The notes: a model not told the origin generated them from the sequence alone. A DNA stretch of 7,667 nt from Verrucomicrobiota bacterium (GCA_003219095.1 QHPM01000298.1:1-7667), one strand, 5' to 3'. Counted from the stretch's first letter, positions 1 through 7,500 are shown. Numbers and translations are program-made.

Positions 1-77
1 TGGGAGATAGGGCGGGGCGGATGGCTTGACCTGAGAGAAATGGCCTGCGGGAGAGGGCAAGCCAGGAGTTAGCAATT

Positions 78-99
78 AAGTGTTGCACCTGCAACACTT
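78..99. promoter_or_regulatory. Perfect 10-bp inverted repeat, operator-like
   Basis: Half-site AAGTGTTGCA (78-87) is followed by a 2-base spacer CC and its exact reverse complement (90-99). It lies about 150 bases upstream of the TPR gene start. Read as RNA it would give a 9-bp stem with a 4-base loop, but no T-run follows, so an intrinsic terminator is unlikely. The perfect symmetry and very short spacer are what a dimeric helix-turn-helix regulator site would show. Which regulator, and whether it controls the gene at 251 or something left of the window, cannot be told. Confidence 0.5.
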
Positions 100-207
100 G
101 AATGTCAACTCGATTCCGCCGCCATGGATGCCCTCTATTCCGGGCGGTGGAGAGGGTACCCGAGAGAGGGACTTGGGCGCGCGCACGGCCGGGTTTGAGC
201 ATTTGTC

Positions 208-236
208 GTGACGGGGAGCGATGCTGAAATTATAGT
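208..236 (+). promoter_or_regulatory. Candidate sigma70-type promoter for the TPR gene
   Basis: GTGACG (208-213, 4 of 6 to TTGACA) and TATAGT (231-236, 5 of 6 to TATAAT) are separated by exactly 17 bases. The predicted transcription start near 243 would leave a leader of only about 8 bases before the ATG at 251. The bases just before that ATG lack a Shine-Dalgarno match, which fits a very short leader. Verrucomicrobial promoter consensus is poorly known, so this is a weak call. Confidence 0.3.
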
Positions 237-250
237 CACGGCGACGCAAC

Positions 251-1657
251 ATGGCGGTTAAGACGGAGAAGGAACTGAGCGAAGATCAGCGCGCGCATTG
301 GCTGAAGGCGGTGGCGGCAATTGAGCTGCGCAACTTCGGTTACGCCATTTCCCTTTTACAGGGAATTCTGAAACAGGAGCCGCAGTTTCTCACCGGCCGC
401 CAATTGTTGCGCCGGACCGAGGTGACCCGGTTTAAGGCGGCCAAGAAGAAATTTTTCAACGTCTCGACCGCATCGATGGCAGTAATGAAAGCGCAGCGCG
501 AAATGAAGAAGGATGCGAAACGCGCGGTGGAGTTAATCGAAAAAATTCTCGAAGACGAACCCTACAACAAACAGGCGAACCTAACCCTAAAGGAGGCAGC
601 GGTGGCGGCGGGATGGCTTGAGACTGGGGTCTTCGCGCTGCAAACATTGCTCGAGGAAAACGCGAGAGATACCAAAGTGATGCACGAACTGGCGCGGCTC
701 TATCACGCGCTGGGCGAGAGCGAGCGCGAGGTCGAGATTTATAATCGGATCAGCGCGATCGATCCGGCTGATGCGGCGGCGATGCGGCTGGGCAAAGATG
801 CTTCAGCGCGCGATTCGATGAAGAGCGGAGGGTGGGATGTAGCTGCGAGCTATCGTGATTTGATTAAGGACAAGGAAGCGGCGGTTTCGCTGGAGCAGCA
901 GAGCCGAATGCAGCTCACAGAAGAGTCGCTTGGCCAGCAAATCGCCGAGACCTACGCGTTACACGAAGCCGAGCCGCAGAATGTCGATGCGGCGCGGCGA
1001 CTTGGCGCATTGAGCGAACAGAAGGAGGACCTGGACGCGGCGATTGCATGGTACCGGTACGCTTCTGATCTAACGCATGGGAGTGATCCGGGGTTGCTTC
1101 GAAAAATTTCCGACCTGACCGTGAAACAGACCGAGCGGGAGATTGTGGCATTGGAAGACTCGGTCGCGAGTAATGCCGGCGATACCATGGTGCTTGCGGA
1201 AAAGAATGCCGCATTGGTGGCAGCGAAAAGGCGGCGGGCGGAGATGTTGATCGAGGAAGCGCGGAAGCGGGTCGAGCGCAATCCGACCGATTTGCAGTTT
1301 CGTTTTGAACTGGGTGAACATTTGATGAATGCGGGACATTTTCGTGAGGCCTTGCCGGAGCTGCAGCGCGCCCGACAGAATCCGAACGCGCGCTTGAGAG
1401 CAATGAATGCACTCGGGCGATGTTATCGCGAGCTGGGGATGTTTGATCTGGCGGCAAAGCAATTGGAAGAAGCGACCCGCGAGATCGTAACCATGGACGC
1501 AACAAAAAAGGAAATCGTTTACAGTCTTGGACTGGTTTACGAGCAGATGGGCGACCGCGAGAAGTCGCTTGGCTGCATGAAGCAAATTTACGAGGCTGAT
1601 TACGGCTACAAAGATGTGGCCAAGCGAGTGGAGAGTTCCTACGCGGCCGGTATCTGA
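251..1657 (+). CDS. Tetratricopeptide-repeat protein
   Basis: A 468-residue soluble protein made almost wholly of helical hairpin repeats. TPR-like units can be read at about residues 14-46, 75-108, 140-175, 243-275, 345-378, 380-410 and 419-452. The last three are the best, with the W/L-G-Y-A-A-type spacing seen in LGRCYRELGMFDLAAKQLEE and SLGLVYEQMGDREKSLGCM. Between residues about 295 and 345 a charged helix (EKNAALVAAKRRRAEMLIEE) is probably a long linking helix. There is no signal peptide and no membrane segment, so it is cytoplasmic and presumably a protein-protein scaffold; its partner is unknown. An in-frame TAG at 233-235 blocks longer versions, so ATG 251 is the first usable ATG, although it lacks a clear ribosome binding site. 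From memory, close relatives with this C-terminal half occur in Verrucomicrobiota; that is recognition, not a search. No specific function can be assigned. Confidence 0.9.
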   Translation: MAVKTEKELSEDQRAHWLKAVAAIELRNFGYAISLLQGILKQEPQFLTGRQLLRRTEVTRFKAAKKKFFNVSTASMAVMKAQREMKKDAKRAVELIEKILEDEPYNKQANLTLKEAAVAAGWLETGVFALQTLLEENARDTKVMHELARLYHALGESEREVEIYNRISAIDPADAAAMRLGKDASARDSMKSGGWDVAASYRDLIKDKEAAVSLEQQSRMQLTEESLGQQIAETYALHEAEPQNVDAARRLGALSEQKEDLDAAIAWYRYASDLTHGSDPGLLRKISDLTVKQTEREIVALEDSVASNAGDTMVLAEKNAALVAAKRRRAEMLIEEARKRVERNPTDLQFRFELGEHLMNAGHFREALPELQRARQNPNARLRAMNALGRCYRELGMFDLAAKQLEEATREIVTMDATKKEIVYSLGLVYEQMGDREKSLGCMKQIYEADYGYKDVAKRVESSYAAGI

Positions 1658-1861
1658 CTAGGACCTATCAGCCATCTCGTGAATGTCATCGTCCGGCATT
1701 TTGGACTGCGCCGGCAAAGGGTAGCGACGACGGCGCTTTCCCCGCGGCGATGTGTCTTCGAGCGGATTCAGCATCAGTTCATGCGCGAATGCCCGTGAAG
1801 CGCGGGAAAGGAAAGCGGCGTCGCGCTGCCCTTGGCACTGCCGTCCAAAAAAATCCGGCAA
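1658..1861 (-). CDS. Doubtful small basic protein ORF, convergent with the TPR gene
   Basis: A 67-codon reading frame whose TAG stop directly abuts the TGA of the TPR gene (1657/1658). The longest version must start at TTG (1861), without a ribosome binding site. An ATG at 1772-1774 would give about 38 residues starting MLNPLEDTSP. The C-terminal part has a basic patch (GKRRRRYPLPAQ) followed by an acidic tail (MPDDDIHEMADRS), which looks more protein-like than the N-terminal part. No family is recognised. It could equally be a chance frame in the spacer. Confidence 0.3.
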   Translation of the reverse strand: MPDFFGRQCQGQRDAAFLSRASRAFAHELMLNPLEDTSPRGKRRRRYPLPAQSKMPDDDIHEMADRS

Positions 1862-2024
1862 AGAATGGGGAAGCGGTAAAAATCCGGTTCTGCAAGAAAG
1901 CAGCTTAGATATTTTAGGAGACCGCTTCCAAACAGCGGGCGCGAACCTTTACAGCCAGCTCTTAAGGGCGGCGCGAATCAGGTTGTGCAAGGCTTTTGTT
2001 CATCACCCTTAATCGACAAAAACT
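1862..2024. other. Spacer upstream of the DUF4142 gene
   Basis: With 1658-1861 this forms a 367-base gap between two plus-strand genes. No terminator with a T-run is visible after the TPR stop. The decamer AAAAATCCGG occurs twice, near 1849 and 1879, probably by chance. An AT-rich patch (1905-1916) lacks a matching -35 box. The bases before ATG 2025 contain no Shine-Dalgarno sequence. Nothing here can be called with confidence. Confidence 0.4.
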
Positions 2025-2621
2025 ATGAAACACAAATTTTCCATAAATATTCGGTTCGTGCTTGGCGTTATTGCCATTGGCTGCATCGGCCTCAGCATAA
2101 CCGCTCTTGCTCAAAATCCGAGAATGTTTCCAACAGCGACTCCGAGGAGTGCAGGCTCGCCGGAACAGGGAAGCGTCGAATCGAAATCCGATAGAAGCAG
2201 CAACAAGGCTAAAGGCGACAAATTGAGTTCCGCTGACAAAGCTTTCATCAAAGATGCGGCCAAAGGCGGAATGATGGAGGTGGCGATGGGCCGTGTGGCA
2301 GAGGAAAACGCGACCAACAGCGAAGTGAAAAACTTCGGAGGGCGCATGGTAAAGGATCACAGCAACGCGAACGAGGAATTGAAAGCAATCGCCAAGGAGA
2401 AAGGCGTTGAAGTGCCGGCGGAAAAGGAAGCAGGCAAGTGGAAGTCGGACAAGGATTACATGGATGCGATGGTGAAAGATCATGAAAAGGATCTGGCGGC
2501 CTTCGAAAAGGAAGCAAAAGACGGAAGCGATCCTGACGTGAAAAATTTCGCCAGCAAAACCGCTAAGACAGTGCGAAAGCATCTGGAGATGGCGAAGGAG
2601 ATTGATGCCAAGGTGAAATAG
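2025..2621 (+). CDS. Secreted DUF4142 family protein
   Basis: A 198-residue exported protein. Residues 1-29 form a signal peptide: a KHK n-region, a hydrophobic core around residues 11-27 and an ALA-Q cleavage site after residue 29. A low-complexity Ser/Lys/Pro linker (about 30-66) follows, then a DUF4142 domain (about 68-195), a ferritin-like helical bundle found in periplasmic or outer-membrane-associated proteins, often called putative outer membrane protein. Family marks are ADKAFIKDAAKGGMMEVAMG, the K-NF-RMVKDHS-AN-EL segment and YMDAMVKDHEKDLAAFEKEA. The motif K-NFA/G recurs at residues 102-105 and 173-176, with similar helices after each, suggesting two related halves. The biochemical role of the family is unknown; stress or envelope functions have been suggested. 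The charged, Lys/Glu-rich mature protein should be soluble in the periplasm. ATG 2025 is chosen because it gives the complete signal peptide. The gene appears monocistronic, ending in its own terminator. Confidence 0.9.
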   Translation: MKHKFSINIRFVLGVIAIGCIGLSITALAQNPRMFPTATPRSAGSPEQGSVESKSDRSSNKAKGDKLSSADKAFIKDAAKGGMMEVAMGRVAEENATNSEVKNFGGRMVKDHSNANEELKAIAKEKGVEVPAEKEAGKWKSDKDYMDAMVKDHEKDLAAFEKEAKDGSDPDVKNFASKTAKTVRKHLEMAKEIDAKVK

Positions 2622-2645
2622 GTCGGTTGTGTTTGTTGCTGCGAG

Positions 2646-2677
2646 ACGGCGCGTCGCCAAGGCGCGCCGTTTTTTTT
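2646..2677 (+). terminator. Rho-independent terminator after the DUF4142 gene
   Basis: Perfect 8-bp GC-rich stem ACGGCGCG (2646-2653) with CGCGCCGT (2663-2670), a 9-base loop, and an uninterrupted run of eight T (2670-2677). It lies 24 bases after the TAG stop. It is the clearest regulatory structure in the window. Confidence 0.92.
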
Positions 2678-2804
2678 GTTACCGCAGAAACGCACGGATG
2701 ACGACAAAAGTAAGAAGAAGCCTTCCCTTGGTGAATTCGATTTCGGTCCGTTTGCGTTTAAGCGTATCCTCCATCCACGCTTGGAGACTGTTGAAAAAAC
2801 GCTC

Positions 2805-2854
2805 TCACCTCGGTCCACTCCCGCCGGGAGAGGAGGTCGCGCAACGTCAGGTGA
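2805..2854. repeat. Interspersed palindromic repeat-like element
   Basis: Nested dyads: outer TCACCT (2805-2810) with AGGTGA (2849-2854); alternative middle ACCTC (2807-2811) with GAGGT (2833-2837); inner CTCCC (2818-2822) with GGGAG (2826-2830) across a 3-base GCC loop. The pattern of TCACC, then a CTCCC-GCC-GGGAG hairpin, then GGTGA resembles short intergenic palindromic repeats seen in many copies in diverse bacterial genomes. Its translation in one frame (GPLPPGEEV) resembles the peptide commonly produced by spurious ORFs over such repeats. Only one copy lies in this window, so the multicopy nature is inferred. Confidence 0.5.
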
Positions 2855-3158
2855 AGCTAATCAGGGCGGAGTTTCTTGCGAGAGTCATCGCTAGACGCTG
2901 CCGCTCTTTGAACGAGGACGAGAGGTTGGAAATAGCCGCTCTGTTGGGATTCGACTTTTTGTGACGACAGTGGAGCAAAAGAGATAGATCGGTCGCTGTG
3001 GTGGGCGATACTACACGCCTGAGCGTGACTTCCATTGTTCCGCCTATGTCTCGCGGGCGGTCTTTTGATTCGGTCCTTTAGACCGCTGCGGCTCGCGCCC
3101 CAGCATATCGTGTCCAAACTCCTCTGCGTGCCCCTTCATTCCCTAGTGTCGCTACGGC

Positions 3159-3173
3159 GCCGATTCCATCGGC
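3159..3173 (-). other. Small hairpin directly after the sulfotransferase-like stop
   Basis: GCCGAT and ATCGGC form a perfect 6-bp stem with a 3-base loop, one base beyond the TGA stop (3175-3177 on the minus strand). No T-run follows on the minus strand, so it is at best an mRNA 3-prime-end stabilising structure and not a classic terminator. Confidence 0.25.
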
Positions 3174-3174
3174 T

Positions 3175-4428
3175 TCACCTTTCTCCAGGCTTAACTCGCC
3201 ACAGTGCCGCCTCCAGTGCGACGCGGAGCCGGATCAGCAACTGGAGCGCGCGATACAAGCGGGTTAGCGCCTCGTAATTACCGGGCGAATGAAGGGCTTC
3301 TTTGGCCGCTTCTCGCGCCATTGTCGAAAGACGCTCCATCGATTGATTAATGGCGATACGCCATTCCTTTGACGAGCTGAGCCTAATTTCTTCCAAAGAT
3401 TGATTCCCGGTCTCACTCGTCACGGCCTGAAACAGCCTGTGAATTTCGTTTGTTGTTTCCGTGGCGATCGCCAATTCATGCGGGCCACGAATTTGTGCTG
3501 CTAACTTTTCGGCCGCGGCTGTTGCCAGCGAAATCAGACCTTCGAACTGATCGAAATATTCCTTCGAATAACGCACGCTAAAGTCCGCTGCCAGATTTTG
3601 CGAATCACTAAGGTCATCCAGCGGCGGGCTGAAATCGTGGAGCTGGTCCGATTTCGCATCAAATGGCCGGTAACCGCGCGTGAGAGGCTGAACGAAATCG
3701 GTTGCTTGCTTTCGTTTCGCTTCTTCGGGAGCGATTTGCAGAAACGCGCACAGGATTTCCACCAGCGCATTGGGTTCGCGCAAAGCCTGAGCAAATGGGA
3801 TAGCTAGAATTGGCCAGGGCCAATATCGCATCCGTGCAGCGATATATCGCAAAACTATTGCCGTGTCGTTGAGGGATATTTCTAACGGTACACTCTGGCG
3901 GGCCAGGCTCGAAAGCGCGACTTCGGTAAGGTCGCGTGTCACCACGATAAAACCCGGATTGCGCAACAGCGCCGTTACCGTTTCAATGTGGAAGACGTCA
4001 CTGGGAAATTTCCAACCCCAGAGCTCGTGATTCTCATTCATTTTTCGAACGATCTGACTCGTCTGGGTCATATCGACACTGTTGTCGGCTTGCCGAACGA
4101 TTGGCGTCCATTCGTGTTTGTAAGCGTGCGGAAGGGTCCCCATGCAGACGCCAAGGGCTCGCAGGCAACCTGCAATCACTGAAGTTCCGCCGCGTCCGGT
4201 TCCGAAAACCGCTACCGTGCGAACAGTTCCAAATTCACGGTTAAGGATGAAGTGCTTCACGCGAGTGGCGTTACGATGGTAGGTCTGTGGAATTCTTTCA
4301 AGCAGCGGCCCTTCCAAGCCGCTGTTTATGAGAAGTCGGTAGCCTGCCGCCTCTGCAGCGCTCCTCCGAAGTATTCGCGAACGGGCGGCATACCAAGTAA
4401 TGGATGGAGGCCAAGCCGATCTTACCAC
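3175..4428 (-). CDS. Sulfotransferase-like protein with helical C-terminal extension
   Basis: A 417-residue protein. Residues 70-90 carry a beta strand and phosphate loop, TVAVFGTGRGGTSVIAG, matching the G-x-x-R-S-G-T-S loop that binds the 5-prime-phosphate of PAPS in bacterial sulfotransferases, with Gly in place of the usual Ser. WGWKFP (137-142) and FIVVTRDLTEVALSSLAR (160-177) fit the next conserved blocks; Arg165 and Ser173/174 are candidates for the 3-prime-phosphate site. PNALVEILCAFLQI (219-232) fits the late helix with the FLG-like end. The expected activity is sulfate transfer from PAPS to a glycan or other acceptor, in the cytoplasm. Residues about 290-415 are a charged, mostly helical extension not usual in the family. 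The start is GTG (4426-4428), the only ordinary start codon before an upstream in-frame stop, with no good ribosome binding site. The gene diverges from the glycosyltransferase gene at 4564, which suggests polysaccharide modification. Acceptor and activity are unproven. Confidence 0.75.
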   Translation of the reverse strand: MVRSAWPPSITWYAARSRILRRSAAEAAGYRLLINSGLEGPLLERIPQTYHRNATRVKHFILNREFGTVRTVAVFGTGRGGTSVIAGCLRALGVCMGTLPHAYKHEWTPIVRQADNSVDMTQTSQIVRKMNENHELWGWKFPSDVFHIETVTALLRNPGFIVVTRDLTEVALSSLARQSVPLEISLNDTAIVLRYIAARMRYWPWPILAIPFAQALREPNALVEILCAFLQIAPEEAKRKQATDFVQPLTRGYRPFDAKSDQLHDFSPPLDDLSDSQNLAADFSVRYSKEYFDQFEGLISLATAAAEKLAAQIRGPHELAIATETTNEIHRLFQAVTSETGNQSLEEIRLSSSKEWRIAINQSMERLSTMAREAAKEALHSPGNYEALTRLYRALQLLIRLRVALEAALWRVKPGER

Positions 4429-4526
4429 AGGTCGTCTGCCTGATTTTCGCGTGATCGAGAAAATGCGCCAAGGTTTCTCCGACGCGGCTGAGTCATTACT
4501 TTCGCTCCGTCAAGAGTGAGTCACGT

Positions 4527-4554
4527 TTGGCACACAACGCTTTCGATCTAGACT
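4527..4554 (+). promoter_or_regulatory. Candidate promoter for the glycosyltransferase gene
   Basis: TTGGCA (4527-4532, 5 of 6 to consensus) and TAGACT (4549-4554, 4 of 6) lie 16 bases apart. The implied transcription start near 4561 is only about 3 bases before ATG 4564, so the message would be close to leaderless. It sits in the 135-base spacer shared with the divergent gene. No convincing promoter for the minus-strand gene was found there: TTGACG near 4509-4514 on that strand lacks a matching -10 box. Confidence 0.25.
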
Positions 4555-4563
4555 GCGAAGGCG

Positions 4564-7500
4564 ATGAGCAAAAGAGCAGCGATCGTTGCGGAATCCGATC
4601 CGAAATTTTACACCGCGGGTCCGACCCGATTCTACTTGCCGCTATTGCAGGACATCGTTACCGAGGAAAGGCCCGGACTGATGGTAACGCTCGGGCTGGG
4701 CGACGGGCAGGCGCATCTCGCAATGTGTCAGATCGCGACCGAAAGTTCACTACCCTGCCGGTTCGTAGCGGTGAGGCGCGCCGGCGAAAATGAACCAGCG
4801 CAAGAGGACCCAGCCTGGATGGAAGCACTGCGAGCGTCGGCTGATTCTTACTCCGCCGTTTCGGAATTGCTCGACGGCGATTCCAAGATTCTCGCGCAAC
4901 GATTCGATGATCATTCAATCGACGTTTTGTTCATCGACGACGTGGATGCAGGCGAAGTTGTTCAGAGCGAGCTCGTGGCCTTTCGCGCGAAATTAAAAGC
5001 GAGTGCGCTGGTGCTTGTTCATGGGATCGACTTGGAACGGACCGATTCGCCAGGCGCGGTCTGGCACGCTTTTGCGCGCAAAAAAACACGAGTTGAATTT
5101 CACGAAGGCATCGGATTGGGAATAGCGACGGAGCCTGCGGCGGCGGCGGCGTCGCAATTTCGTCGCTCGCTCTTTGCTAAAGCGCGGCATGAATCGAATG
5201 CGGCAAGCTATCGGTTTCGAGCGAGCGCGTTGACCAGCCGGGCTGAGCTCGCTCGTCTTCTGCACCGTGCCCAAGTTTTGAACACGCGCCAAATCATGAT
5301 CGAGGCTGTGATGAACGATCGAACGAAGGCGCAAAGAGTGATGGAGGGGCAGGCGGCGGCTTTGGCAGAGCTGGAGAAACGGTTTGATCACTTAAACGCG
5401 GATCGCCGCAAGGCGCAGCTCATGATCGAACGACAATTGGAGGAATGGCGGACCGCACAGGGCATTATGGAGAAGCAATCGGCTCAATTGCAGGAGACGA
5501 CGAACCGTTTCGCCATCTTGCAAAGCGACCGGGACCAGGCGCAGGCGATCATGGAAGCGCAGGCTGCGCAGATTGATCGATTGCAAAAGCAGACGGCGGA
5601 ATTTAAAAAACTTGTGAGCGCAGCAAAGGCCGCTTGCCGTAAAAAAGGACGTTGCTTCGATTTTCCGAAAGCACCAAAACCAAAGCGTTCTTCTGGCGAA
5701 AAAGTTCGGCGGGAAATTGCGCGCGTTCCCAGAAATCTGCGGCGACTGTTGCGACTGACGCCAGCCATCGATGCGGCCAAAAAGCTCGCTCCGATTTCGG
5801 TGGAGGAACGCTACGCCCAATGGATTGCGGAACACGAACCGAGCGCGCAACAAATGGAGGGCCAGCGGACCGAATCCGCAAGTTGGAATGTCCGCCCGAA
5901 AATCTCGCTCCTCATTCCGGTTTTCGATACCTCGCAGAAATTTCTCGAAGCATTATTTGAATCGATTGTGGGACAGAGCTACGGCAACTGGGAAGCGTGC
6001 GTCATTGATGGCGGTTCGCGTTCCAAGGAAACGATCGCGACGCTGAAGCGGTGGGCCAAAAATGACGCGCGCATTCGGATAGAACGGCTTCAGAAAAATC
6101 TGGGCGTTGCCGAAAACACCAATCGAGCGCTGGGCCTGGCGAGTGGCGATGTGGTGGCATTGGTGGACCATGACGACACTCTCGCGCCATTCGCGCTTTA
6201 CGAATTAGCCGCCGCCGTTCGGGCACACCGAACCGCTGACTTTTTCTATAGCGACGAAGATCGTTTGAGTGAAACTGGCGCGCGCTCGAGACCGTTTTTT
6301 AAGCCGGAGTGGAGTCCCGAGCTTCTCTACTCATTCATGTACACGGGGCATCTCAGCGCCTACCGGCGGAGCTTTGCGCTGGCCCTGGGCGGTCTGCGCA
6401 AAGAATTCGATTTGTCGCAGGATTACGACTTTGCATTGCGTGCAAGCGAACGCGCTCGCGAGATCGTTCATATTCCGCACGTGCTTTATCACTGGCGGGA
6501 GCATCCCGCTTCCGGAGCCGCTGGCGGAAAGCCGCATGCGCGCCGGTCGAATCTCGCGGCCCTGGCCGATGCGGTGAAGCGCCGCGGACTGGATGCTGAA
6601 GTTTTGGAATATCCGACCGCGAATCGAGTGCGGATGCGCCTGCGAAATCCGCCGCGCGTTTCGGTCATTGTTCCTACTGATTCGCCAATTCGTCTGGAAA
6701 AGTGTGCGCGAGAACTCCCGCAGCAAGCAGCTTATGCGGACACGGAGTACATCCTGGTTACAAATTCCGCGTTGATTGGCAAACTCCGGGCCTCAGCCGA
6801 GCCGATCTCACCAAAAGTGCGTCTTGTTGCGTTCGACGCGCCGTTCAATTTTTCCGCAAAATGCAATGCGGGCGCGAAGGTAGCTACCGGCGAACGCTTC
6901 GTTTTTCTGAATGACGACGTTGTATCCAGGCAGAGCGACTGGATTGAGAATGTGATCGAGCCTCTGGAAAACCCGGAGGTTGGGGCGGTCTCGCCGAAGC
7001 TTCTTTATTCGACCGGCCGAATTCAACACGCCGGCCTTGTCACTGGAGTTCGCGGTCTGATCGGGACCGCCATGCACCAGTGGAACGGCGATTCGGTCGA
7101 TTACTCAAATCTCGCGCAATCGATGCGAAATGTTTCCGCTCTTTCCGCTGCCTGCCTGGCAATGCGGCGCGAGGTTTTTTTCGAAATTGGAGGGTTTGAT
7201 GAAACAAACACGCCGATTTCGCATTCGGATATCGATCTTTGTTTTAAGGTTCGCGAAACCGGACGTCGCTGCGTTTATACGCCCTTCGCGAGCCTGACGC
7301 ATCACGGTCACGCTTCGATCGGCGCAAAAGAAGAAGAAAGGGCTGAGGTGGCGCCGGACAAGTGCTCGATCTTCCTTCTGCAGCGTTGGGGGGCGTTTAC
7401 CTGCCACGATCCGTATTTCACCGATCGGATGCGGGCATGGCTCTACGCCGATTCACCGATGCCGATTCAGATGTTCGCGGAGAAAAATTCCGACGCGGAA

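Larger units (their letters stand above)
2678..3174. other. Long intergenic region without a convincing gene
   Basis: About 500 bases between the terminator and the end of the minus-strand sulfotransferase-like gene. It holds the nested palindrome at 2805-2854 (listed separately). Other hairpins are CACGC/GCGTG with a 4-base loop (3014-3027) and GCGGTCT/AGACCGC with a 16-base loop (3057-3086). Reading frames crossing the region on both strands look like translated repeat or random sequence. The one exception is a helical-looking tail at 2858-2964, discussed as a possible relic. The bases have the look of decayed or repeat-derived DNA. Confidence 0.6.

Noticed and set aside
1..72. Frame open from base 1 to TAG at 70-72, possibly the end of an upstream gene
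   Set aside because: It has only 23 codons with a Gly/Arg-rich, unremarkable peptide; it cannot be told from chance.
102..230. 41-codon ORF from ATG 102 to TGA 228-230
   Set aside because: There is no ribosome binding site, the peptide is Arg-rich and low-complexity, and it overlaps the candidate promoter. It looks like non-coding DNA.
915..1585. Long minus-strand ORFs inside the TPR gene
   Set aside because: Their peptides are Arg/Ser/Pro-rich with no family likeness, as expected for the antisense of a GC-rich gene with clear TPR coding on the plus strand.
1962..2660. 232-residue minus-strand ORF opposite the DUF4142 gene
   Set aside because: The plus strand encodes a recognisable signal peptide and DUF4142 domain. 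The antisense peptide is His/Phe-rich with no motif and runs through the terminator.
2629..2964. 111-residue plus-strand ORF crossing the terminator and palindrome
   Set aside because: It begins in the DUF4142 3-prime flank, reads through the terminator hairpin and translates the repeat. Only its last part is kept as a low-interest relic.
2999..3012. TGGTGGGCGATACT resembles the reverse complement of a tRNA acceptor end with CCA
   Set aside because: The following bases form no T-arm or anticodon arm on the minus strand, and no cloverleaf can be drawn. A 14-base likeness is not enough for a tRNA or attachment site.
3057..3086. GCGGTCT/AGACCGC hairpin as a terminator for the minus-strand gene
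   Set aside because: The loop is 16 bases, it lies about 90 bases past the stop, and no T-run follows on the minus strand.
5392..5853. Minus-strand ORFs inside the coiled-coil part of the glycosyltransferase gene
   Set aside because: The plus frame is uninterrupted with phased coiled-coil repeats. The antisense frames have no recognisable features.
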